Assembly: GCA_947178465.1 (NCBI GenBank)
Contig: CAMWYL010000174.1
Coordinates: 1 to 6,918 of the forward strand
DNA length: 6,918 nt
From: an uncultured Lachnospiraceae bacterium
Lineage (GTDB): Bacteria; Bacillota; Clostridia; Lachnospirales; Lachnospiraceae
Reading direction: 5' to 3'
Part shown: positions 1-5,171 of the stretch, in pieces
Numbering within the stretch: the first letter of the stretch is position 1
Layout of the letters: every line of letters starts with the position of its first letter
Translations under genes and position numbers: made by a program
Notes under the pieces: model-generated
Database searches by the model: none
Seen by the model: only the letters and a program-made list of their open reading frames with translations
Told to the model about the DNA's origin: nothing

Positions 1-13
1 CTTTTGATAGTGT

Positions 14-32
14 ACAGCTCCCGGTGAGCTGT
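14..32. repeat. Perfect 7-bp inverted repeat, 5-nt loop
   Basis: ACAGCTC (14-20) and GAGCTGT (26-32) are exact reverse complements around the loop CCGGT. No T-run follows on either strand, so this is not a convincing terminator. It could be a hairpin in the 3' part of an upstream transcript or a protein binding site. The rest of 1-109 shows nothing else I can support. Confidence 0.4.
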
Positions 33-109
33 GGTAAACGGTAAATTTATCTGTGGTTTAATATAGTATACATTAATTTCCCGGATTTGCACAGGTCCTT
101 TCCGGATTG

Positions 110-139
110 TTGTCCGAACTCCGTATTCTGTGGTATACT
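110..139 (+). promoter_or_regulatory. Candidate extended -10 promoter for the gene at 205
   Basis: The -10 is TATACT at 134-139, preceded by TG one base upstream (131-132), which makes an extended -10. A weak -35, TTGTCC, lies at 110-115 with an 18-bp spacer. Transcription would start near 146, leaving a ~60-nt leader before the ATG at 205. A TTGACA at 139-144 overlaps the -10 but has no good -10 of its own downstream. Confidence 0.4.
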
Positions 140-204
140 TGACATAGCGCAAATCTTCTAAGAAAAGCTCGGGAAATCGGTGTTTCTTCGGAAAGGAAAA
201 TGCA

Positions 205-858
205 ATGCCAATATTTCAAAAAGAGCAGCTTTATTTGCTGAAACAAAAAATCAATGAAATGCTTAGTATGCTTAATACATATGATATACATTTAACGGCA
301 AAGTTTAAACCTGTTTTACAAATAATCTCTAATAATATAGAACAGTGTATACTGCATGATTTTGATGGAATTCAAGAGTTAAGCAGATTTATATATGAAG
401 ATTGGAGAACCGTTTGTGTAGGAAAAACGGGGATGGAAAATTGGTATCTGAATACATCAGATATAATGTTAAAAGAAAAGTGGAATAAATCGTTTGAGGG
501 CATTGCTTTGTTCATAGAACGCATATTAAATACAAATTTTCTTGTCCCAAGAAAATGGTATGACTACAATGAACTGATCAGGTTGGGGCAAAAATATGAA
601 AAAACGAAAAAGGCTTGGGAGGCAATCATTGAGGAATTAGTGAACGTGCAAAGATATGATCAATCTCCCTTAGAACAGGTGCCGGATGATATATGGTCTT
701 TTGCAAAGATGTTGTGTTTTGAAGGAACAGATGATTCCCTTAAAAAGTGGTTTTTAAAGGATGTTCCGGCATTCGGATATATATCACCAATCCAAATACT
801 TCAAATTGAGAATGGGGAAAATATTTTACGTGTTCTTATGCAGGATATCCCCCTTTAG
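205..858 (+). CDS. Unknown protein with a DUF2384-like (MbcA/ParS/Xre antitoxin) C-terminus, possibly cut short by a frameshift
   Basis: The start ATG at 205 has AAAGGA at 192-197, about 7 nt upstream, so the start is well supported. The product is 217 residues, Lys- and Ile-rich, and probably cytoplasmic, with no signal peptide or membrane span. Residues 1-165 look helical and match nothing I recognise, and I see no clear helix-turn-helix. Residues ~177-217 resemble the MbcA/ParS/Xre toxin-binding domain (PF09722): a W after the first helix, then PAFG, SP, IL and NGE in the right order and spacing. That family usually forms the antitoxin half of RES-type toxin pairs, but no toxin gene is visible nearby. 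The reading frame ends at a TAG right after a C5T3 run, and the +1 frame stays open for about 45 more codons, so the protein may originally have been ~262 residues. Base composition is clearly more AT-rich than in the genes to the right, which suggests a separate origin. Coding status is fairly sure; the domain call is moderate and rests on motif recall. Confidence 0.75.
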   Translation: MPIFQKEQLYLLKQKINEMLSMLNTYDIHLTAKFKPVLQIISNNIEQCILHDFDGIQELSRFIYEDWRTVCVGKTGMENWYLNTSDIMLKEKWNKSFEGIALFIERILNTNFLVPRKWYDYNELIRLGQKYEKTKKAWEAIIEELVNVQRYDQSPLEQVPDDIWSFAKMLCFEGTDDSLKKWFLKDVPAFGYISPIQILQIENGENILRVLMQDIPL

Positions 859-991
859 AAAATATGGGCAATACCAAAATTTATCTTATGAGGAGCTTTA
901 TGATGTAATCGATAATTCTATAAGGGAATATCCTTCCATTGACGAGAACCAAATCCTATATTACAATGAAGCAAATGGAAGCATCCCATGA
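859..991 (+). other. Open +1-frame continuation of the 205-858 gene
   Basis: From TTT at 854 in the +1 frame the sequence stays open to TGA at 989-991. It encodes a tail with ordinary composition (KYGQYQNLSYEELYDVID and on to NEANGSIP). It has no start codon with a ribosome binding site of its own. Losing one C from the run at 849-853 would join it in frame to the upstream gene. It is either the remnant of a frameshifted C-terminus, the product of ribosomal +1 slippage at CTT-TAG, or a base-calling error. The tail also carries the promoter at 939-967. Confidence 0.5.
939..967 (+). promoter_or_regulatory. Near-consensus sigma-A promoter before the efflux gene leader
   Basis: The -35 TTGACG (939-944) and the -10 TACAAT (962-967) each match consensus at 5 of 6 positions, separated by exactly 17 bp. 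Transcription would begin near 974, giving a ~190-nt leader before the MFS gene at 1167. It lies inside the +1-frame tail of the previous gene, so part of the match could be chance, but nothing closer to 1167 is as good. Confidence 0.5.
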
Positions 992-1012
992 AAAGGAAAT
1001 GAGGTGAGGCAT

Positions 1013-1093
1013 ATGCTGTGCCATATGGTGATTGATTTAAGCTGTGAACTCTGTACAAAGTCTGATGAGAGGACGAGGTTTGTACAGAGATAG
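1013..1093 (+). CDS. Candidate 26-residue leader peptide upstream of the efflux gene
   Basis: ATG at 1013 follows an excellent Shine-Dalgarno (GAGGTGAGG, 1001-1009) at normal spacing, and the frame ends at TAG 1091-1093. The peptide begins MLCHMVIDLSCELC and ends TRFVQR. It is too short and featureless to assign a function by homology, and it contains a CxxC. Its value is positional: it sits between a good promoter (939-967) and the MFS gene, and its codons span the whole 1049-1089 hairpin, as in leader peptides of inducible resistance genes. The frame is also the one left open by the upstream tail after its TGA. It may be untranslated; the strong ribosome binding site is the main support. 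Confidence 0.35.
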   Translation: MLCHMVIDLSCELCTKSDERTRFVQR

Positions 1094-1103
1094 GTTTTCG
1101 TCC
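1049..1103 (+). promoter_or_regulatory. Two mutually exclusive hairpins in the efflux gene leader
   Basis: Stem A pairs CTCTGTACAAA (1049-1059) with TTTGTACAGAG (1079-1089), 11 perfect pairs with a 19-nt loop. Stem B pairs GGACGAGG (1071-1078) with TTTTCGTCC at 1096-1103, six Watson-Crick pairs plus two G-U. The left arm of B lies in the loop of A and the right arm of A lies in the loop of B, so the two cannot form together as simple hairpins. Stem A lies wholly inside the small ORF, and its stop codon falls in the loop of B. I see no T-run for termination and no sequence that clearly masks the MFS ribosome binding site. The dyad could instead be a repressor operator, since each arm contains the palindrome TGTACA. 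Confidence 0.5.
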
Positions 1104-1166
1104 GACATTGGATTTTGTATTGATTTATTCGGAGAATACTATATAGAATAGATTGGAGAAAATTCA

Positions 1167-2465
1167 ATGAAAAATTTTAAAAAATATATTATTTTATGGT
1201 TAAGTCAGAGTGTGTCCCAGCTGGGTAGCTCCATGACTTCTTTTGCACTTGTTTTATGGGCATATCAGCAGAGCCAATCGGCGATGTCGGTTTCACTGAT
1301 GGCATTTTGCAATTATGTGCCTTATATTTTTGTAAGCATTTTTGTCGGAGGCTTTGTGGACAGACATCGGAAGAAGACGATTATGCTCGTTGCGGACACC
1401 ATTGCGGCGGTCGGCTCGCTGGCTGTCTTTGCGCTCCTTGTGATGGGGCATTTATCTGTTTGGAATATCTATGTGATTAATGTCGTGATGGGTGTTACGA
1501 CCGCTTTTCAACAGCCGGCGTCCGCGGTCGCGGTAGGAAAGTTGGTGCCGGAGGATAAGATATCCAATGTGAGCGGGCTGAATTCCTTCTCAAGCAACCT
1601 GATTGTCGTATTTTGTCCGATGCTCGCGGCGACGCTGTTTACTGCGGGAGGGCTTCCCCTTATTCTGGTAATTGACTTGGCAAGCTTTCTGACGGCGTTT
1701 AGTGTGCTGTTGTTTGTCATTCATATTCCGGAGCAGTTTGAGCAGAAGGAACATCAGTCTCCGTTTGCGGGAACCGCGGAGGGCTTTCGTTTCCTGAAAA
1801 AGGAGAGCGGGCTTCTGTATATCATGCTCACGATGGCATTGATTAATTTTTTTTCGCGACTGACCTATGAAAACATATTGTCGCCGATGATTCTCGCAAG
1901 GAGCGGCAATAACAGCTTCGCGTTGGGCGTGGTGAACGCATTTATGGGAGTTGGCGGTATTGTCGGCGGTATTATTGTATCCGTCAAGAAGGAAAGCCGT
2001 AACAAGGCAAGCGCGATTTATTATTCAGCGGCGTTTTCGTTCCTGTTTGGGGACCTGTTGATGGCGGCGGGAAGAAATACCATCTGGTGGTCGATTGCGA
2101 CAATCGCGGCCAGTGTGCCGATACCGTTTATTATGGCGAATCAAAATGCAATTCTGTACAGAAGGATTCCGCAGGAGATGCAGGGAAGGGTGTTTGCGGT
2201 AAGAAATGCTATCCAATACAGCACAATTCCTGTCGGTATTCTTTTGGGCGGCTATCTGGCGGATTATGTGTTTGAGCCGTTTATGCGTGCAGGAGGGAAC
2301 GCTGCAAAGCTGCTGGGGCAGGTTGTGGGAACCGGTACCGGGAGCGGTATGGCGGTCATGTTTCTGTGTACGGGAATTTGCGGCTTTATGGTCAGCGTTT
2401 TGTCCTGCTTTAGCCGCAAAATCCGCGCCTTAAATGACGAGTCCGCGCCGGAGGCAAAGCCGTGA
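1167..2465 (+). CDS. MFS drug-efflux permease, MefA-like family
   Basis: A 432-residue integral membrane protein of the major facilitator superfamily, likely a proton-driven drug exporter in the cytoplasmic membrane. ATG 1167 has GGAG at 1155-1158 (8 nt). About 12 hydrophobic segments can be traced, from residues ~8-30 to ~394-415, with a charged central loop at ~189-212. Motif A, the signature of the loop between helices 2 and 3, is clear at residues 61-70 (GGFVDRHRKK). A second family signature, RRIPQEMQGRVFA, lies at 332-344 before helix 11, and a Gly-rich loop follows at 376-394. Layout and length (Mef(A) is about 405 residues) fit macrolide-efflux-type MFS proteins, but the substrate cannot be read from sequence. 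The first ~15 codons are AT-rich, while the rest has balanced composition. A T8 run lies at 1847-1854. The 3' end is duplicated just downstream. The ~190-nt leader suggests inducible expression. Confidence 0.9.
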   Translation: MKNFKKYIILWLSQSVSQLGSSMTSFALVLWAYQQSQSAMSVSLMAFCNYVPYIFVSIFVGGFVDRHRKKTIMLVADTIAAVGSLAVFALLVMGHLSVWNIYVINVVMGVTTAFQQPASAVAVGKLVPEDKISNVSGLNSFSSNLIVVFCPMLAATLFTAGGLPLILVIDLASFLTAFSVLLFVIHIPEQFEQKEHQSPFAGTAEGFRFLKKESGLLYIMLTMALINFFSRLTYENILSPMILARSGNNSFALGVVNAFMGVGGIVGGIIVSVKKESRNKASAIYYSAAFSFLFGDLLMAAGRNTIWWSIATIAASVPIPFIMANQNAILYRRIPQEMQGRVFAVRNAIQYSTIPVGILLGGYLADYVFEPFMRAGGNAAKLLGQVVGTGTGSGMAVMFLCTGICGFMVSVLSCFSRKIRALNDESAPEAKP

Positions 2466-2500
2466 CAGATGACGGGCTCGTGTCGGAGGCAAAGCCGTGA
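2435..2500 (+). repeat. Imperfect 35-bp tandem duplication of the MFS gene 3' end
   Basis: The stretch 2435-2465, covering the last codons and stop of the MFS gene, recurs at 2470-2500, offset by 35 bp. The final 17 bp (CGGAGGCAAAGCCGTGA) are identical. The 14 bp before them differ at 5 positions, all transitions. Both copies would encode a tail ending SEAKP or PEAKP plus stop, but in different frames because 35 is not a multiple of 3. Only the first copy is in the MFS frame. Confidence 0.85.
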
Positions 2501-2575
2501 TTGCGGGTGCGCGAAGTATAGTGCCAGGGGGCAGGAACCACGCGAAATATCCGGACATATCTTATATAGAAAATA

Positions 2576-2611
2576 TTGAAGGTAGTATGGTGCATATGAT
2601 ATATACCATAC
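2576..2611 (+). promoter_or_regulatory. Candidate promoter with overlapping dyad for the 2632-4619 pair
   Basis: TTGAAG (2576-2581) and TATATA (2600-2605), 18 bp apart, form a plausible sigma-A promoter with a start near 2612. An inverted repeat, GTATGGT (2585-2591) and ACCATAC (2605-2611), with a further partial match inside, spans the spacer and -10. That is where a repressor operator would sit. The rest of 2501-2575 shows no terminator for the MFS gene. Confidence 0.35.
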
Positions 2612-2631
2612 CGGAAAGGCAGAGTGATTTT

Positions 2632-3105
2632 ATGCCAAATACGAATTTGGTTCCTGTAACCGGCACAATTTTTAATATTTCAAGAGGTAATGACTGCTGC
2701 AGTCAAATGGTATCGCTGCGGACTGACGATGGCGTTGTGAATTTTATGGTAACGCCGCAGACACAGGTGATTGACAACCGGCAGCTGCGGTTGGGAATGC
2801 GGGTTGCCGCGTTTTATGATTCCGGACTGCCGGTGCCGATGATCTTTCCGCCGCAATACCGTGCGCAGGTCATTACTTCCCTTGACAGGAACGAACAGGT
2901 GATGTTGAGCTATTTTGACCGAAATCTTCTGGCGGAGGACCGTTCCCTGCAGTTGAATATCTCGGGAAATACGCCCATCAGGACGGTAAACGGCCAGAAT
3001 TTCAACTGTAATCCGGCGGACCGGACGCTGCTTGTTTATTATTCGGCAACGACCCGAAGCATTCCGCCCCAGACTGCGCCGTCGCGGATTGTCGTATTTT
3101 GCTAA
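2632..3105 (+). CDS. Conserved-looking small protein with two related beta-rich halves
   Basis: The product from ATG 2632 is 157 residues, without signal peptide or membrane span. The frame is open from GTG 2497, but the upstream part overlaps the promoter and dyad. I prefer 2632, with GGAAAGG at 2613-2619 about 12 nt away; ATG 2587 with AAGG 4 nt upstream is the main alternative. Residues ~9-82 and ~89-157 look like two copies of one fold. The first runs from VTGTIFNIS through a T-Q-V-I-D strand to VAAFYDS, then a PPQY-containing segment and AQVI. The second runs through a T-P-I-R strand to LLVYYSA, PPQ and RIVVF. The alternation of polar and hydrophobic residues suggests small beta-barrels. 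I recall similar unnamed clostridial proteins but cannot give a function. The stop is 35 nt before the lipoprotein gene, so the two are probably cotranscribed. Confidence 0.75.
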   Translation: MPNTNLVPVTGTIFNISRGNDCCSQMVSLRTDDGVVNFMVTPQTQVIDNRQLRLGMRVAAFYDSGLPVPMIFPPQYRAQVITSLDRNEQVMLSYFDRNLLAEDRSLQLNISGNTPIRTVNGQNFNCNPADRTLLVYYSATTRSIPPQTAPSRIVVFC

Positions 3106-3140
3106 GCAGTCGGCATTGATAAGCTGAAAAGAGAGTATAC

Positions 3141-4619
3141 GTGCAAATGAAAAACAGAAAAACCAAGAGAACAATAAGAAAGCAGTCTCTGCTTCTCCTG
3201 TCCCTGCTCCTTCTTTCATGGGGGCTGGCGGGCTGTGGCGGAAGCAGTGTGTCTGAGACACGGATGCTGATAACGGGAGATATCCCTCTGTCAGTACAGG
3301 AAGGCTGGCGGCAGATGGCGGAGCACTGGGAGCGGCCGATTGATTTTCCGTTTTGGGAATCGGAGACGTATTCGGTTGTGTTGGCTTTAAGCGAGGAAAG
3401 CCGTGGCGAATATGAGCTGCGGCTCTATGACGCGGACGGACGGCGTTTACAGCAGATTTCATGTGGAAAGCTTGTGGGACCGATCCAATTGAACTGTGAC
3501 GACTTATATTATTTTGGACGAAAATATCTGGGGATTTTCTCTGCCGACAGTCCCACGGGGCTGTTTTATGCATGGGAGGATGAGCGGTTTTCGGAGAACC
3601 CGATTGAAGTTCCGCGATATGCGGAGAGTCGTGGGACGGATGTACTGACCGTTACGGAGGACGATACAGGCTGTCAGACAGAGGAGCTTTATCAGCTCAA
3701 TTGGAAGAAGAACCGGATGGAGCCGGTTCGGAGCCGGAAGCTGCAAAGGGATACGGGATTTATTGAAATATGGGATTATATGGAGAACTGCTGCCTGTTT
3801 TCGGGCATTGCGCGGCTGGATGAGGCGGGAGAGCCTGTAAATCGGGAATATTATGACATGCTTTTATGGGAGAACCGTTATTCCTTGTGGGATGACCCGG
3901 AAGCGAAGAGCACTGTTTCGGTATCGGTAAGGGATGATGACGGGCGGTTCGTGGAGGAGGAATACGAGAGTCGGGAGACATTTCTGGCAGCGTATGGCTT
4001 TGCGAACAGCACTCCCATATATGAATACCATGACGAATACCGGAACCTTCAGCTGGAGCTGTACCGGAATGAGGATACGGGGGAATTCTGCGGGATTGCC
4101 TATTCGTATGCCTTTAACAGTGAATGGGAAAAGCGCGTGACAATGTATGGCTTTTACTGCGACAGCGCTGTAACGGAGGCGTGGAATGGCGGATGGCAGG
4201 ACTATTCCGTAGCGGAGGAAGGATACAATGGGTCAGAGGCCGTGGAGGATTATGAGGAAATTATAGCGTATACACCGGACGGGAAGCCGGATTACTTCAA
4301 ATCACAGGGCATTGCAGAGTGGGAAGAGGGCTATAAGCAGCTTACGACCGTATTGGAAATCAACCATGTCTATCGGGACGACGGGACGCTGTTTTATCGG
4401 GAATACCACCATAATTCAAGGATATTCTATACGACATTCAGTAATCTGAACAGCTTTTTTGACGAAAGCGGCCGGCTGGCTTTTGAGAGCGGTTATATTA
4501 CGCACGGGCATCTGGAAAAATATTATATTTATGAGGATGAAGGCGATACGCCCACATACGTCATATGCCTTGACTATAATCCGAGTGCGTTGTATGCTGA
4601 GATAATCCGGTATGAATAA
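3141..4619 (+). CDS. Unrecognised membrane-anchored lipoprotein
   Basis: A 492-residue product from GTG 3141, with GAGAG at 3131-3135 about 5 nt upstream; ATG 3147 two codons later is equally possible. The N-terminus is a classical lipoprotein signal: a basic stretch to residue 14, a Leu-rich core at 17-29, and the lipobox LAGC with Cys32 as the predicted lipidated residue. The mature part should sit on the outer face of the cytoplasmic membrane. It is acidic and rich in Tyr, Trp and Glu. The second half has several short beta-like segments of the kind DGTLFYREY, DESGRLAFESGY and YYIYEDEGDTPTYVICLDYN, reminiscent of beta-rich repeat proteins, but no named domain is recognised. It follows the 2632-3105 gene by 35 nt and is separated from blaI by a strong regulated promoter, so it is probably the last gene of its own operon. 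No clear terminator follows; 4620-4646 is only A-rich. Confidence 0.8.
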   Translation: MQMKNRKTKRTIRKQSLLLLSLLLLSWGLAGCGGSSVSETRMLITGDIPLSVQEGWRQMAEHWERPIDFPFWESETYSVVLALSEESRGEYELRLYDADGRRLQQISCGKLVGPIQLNCDDLYYFGRKYLGIFSADSPTGLFYAWEDERFSENPIEVPRYAESRGTDVLTVTEDDTGCQTEELYQLNWKKNRMEPVRSRKLQRDTGFIEIWDYMENCCLFSGIARLDEAGEPVNREYYDMLLWENRYSLWDDPEAKSTVSVSVRDDDGRFVEEEYESRETFLAAYGFANSTPIYEYHDEYRNLQLELYRNEDTGEFCGIAYSYAFNSEWEKRVTMYGFYCDSAVTEAWNGGWQDYSVAEEGYNGSEAVEDYEEIIAYTPDGKPDYFKSQGIAEWEEGYKQLTTVLEINHVYRDDGTLFYREYHHNSRIFYTTFSNLNSFFDESGRLAFESGYITHGHLEKYYIYEDEGDTPTYVICLDYNPSALYAEIIRYE

Positions 4620-4646
4620 AAATTAAACGGAATAATAAAACAGGTG

Positions 4647-4675
4647 TTGACAACAATGGTCTAATGCGTTAAACT
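4647..4675 (+). promoter_or_regulatory. blaI-blaR1 promoter
   Basis: A perfect -35 TTGACA (4647-4652) is followed after exactly 17 bp by the -10 TAAACT (4670-4675). Transcription would start near 4682, leaving a ~70-nt leader to blaI. The spacer and -10 are embedded in the first operator, so repressor binding should block RNA polymerase. Confidence 0.75.
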
Positions 4676-4700
4676 GACATTAAGTTTAATGCATTAGACC
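4658..4700. promoter_or_regulatory. Twin palindromic operator, probable BlaI binding site
   Basis: The arm at 4658-4675 and the arm at 4683-4700 are reverse complements at 17 of 18 positions around a 7-nt centre. Each arm is itself nearly palindromic: TAATGCATTA is perfect in the right arm (4687-4696) and TAATGCGTTA has one mismatched pair in the left. Two dyads over the -10 and start site fit the two-dimer operators of bla and mec systems. The promoter -10 lies inside the left arm and only the right arm would be transcribed, so this is a DNA operator rather than an RNA terminator. A further half-site GTCTAA occurs at 4707-4712. The TACA-NN-TGTA core of classical BlaI/MecI sites is absent. 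Confidence 0.7.
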
Positions 4701-4752
4701 GTTTGCGTCTAAAGGGAATTTTTCAGATTGTATTGTTAGGAAAGGAAGGGAT

Positions 4753-5118
4753 ATGGAGATGGAGATACCGAAAATATTTGAAAGCGAATATCGCTTTTGT
4801 GAAATCCTTTGGGAGAACGAACCGATATCCGGCAGTGAGCTGGTGCGGCTTTGTAATGAGAAATTAGAATGGAAAAAATCAACCACTTATACGGTGATAC
4901 GCCGACTCTCGGAGCGCGGCATTCTGAAATCCGAGGACGCGGTCGTGACCTCGCTGGTGTCCAAGGAGGATGTGCAGTCGGCCAAAAGCGCGGAGGTAGT
5001 GGAACGGACCTTCTCAGGCTCCCTGCCGAGCTTTATCGCTGCGTTTACGAGGAAGAAGAACCTCTCAAAGCAGGAGATTGACGAGATTCAGAAGATTATT
5101 GATACATACAAGGGGTAG
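4753..5118 (+). CDS. blaI: BlaI/MecI/CopY-family transcriptional repressor
   Basis: A 121-residue protein of typical family length, which acts as a dimer on DNA and is inactivated in classical systems by proteolysis after BlaR1 signalling. ATG 4753 has AAGGAAGGG at 4742-4750; ATG 4759, two codons later, is also possible. The winged helix-turn-helix spans residues ~10-65: ILW at 18-20, PISGSEL at 24-30, and the recognition-helix region around W40, STTYTVIRRL (43-52) and RGIL (55-58). The C-terminal dimerisation helices follow at ~74-119, with the conserved-type stretch NLSKQEIDEI at 103-112. By alignment with MecI, where cleavage falls between Asn101 and Phe102 in SLVLNF, the matching segment here is SFIAAF (93-98), so Asn is replaced by Ala97 before Phe98. 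The gene lies 53 nt upstream of the M56 peptidase gene and behind a twin operator, which implies autoregulation. The family assignment is firm; a role in beta-lactam resistance is not shown. Confidence 0.92.
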   Translation: MEMEIPKIFESEYRFCEILWENEPISGSELVRLCNEKLEWKKSTTYTVIRRLSERGILKSEDAVVTSLVSKEDVQSAKSAEVVERTFSGSLPSFIAAFTRKKNLSKQEIDEIQKIIDTYKG

Positions 5119-5171
5119 CCACACGGATATGGTTATATTCAAACAAATCCGTTGTTGAAAGGAGAGTATGC

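Noticed and set aside
761..991. Independent 76-residue gene in the +1 frame
   Set aside because: It has no ribosome binding site and its first 30 codons overlap the upstream gene; only the part after 854 looks like protein, so it is treated as a frameshifted tail.
1115..1147. AT-rich promoter-like boxes (TTGTAT, TACTAT, TATAGA) just before the MFS gene
   Set aside because: Transcription would start at or inside the ribosome binding site; the promoter at 939-967 fits better.
2152..2163. Perfect 12-bp palindrome TTCTGTACAGAA, resembling the TGTACA arms of the leader
   Set aside because: It lies within well-conserved MFS coding sequence (Ile-Leu-Tyr-Arg) far from any promoter, so it is probably coincidence.
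2497..2631. N-terminal extension of the 2632 gene from GTG 2497
   Set aside because: This stretch carries the second repeat copy, a promoter-like sequence and a dyad, and the beta-rich repeat begins only after 2632.
2680..3573. 297-codon ORF on the minus strand
   Set aside because: It runs antisense across two better-supported + strand genes, is rich in His, Arg, Pro and Ser as shadow frames usually are, and has no ribosome binding site or domain.
4658..4700. Long hairpin read as a rho-independent terminator of the lipoprotein gene
   Set aside because: It is AT-rich, has no T-run after it, and contains the -10 of the next promoter; a twin operator explains it better.
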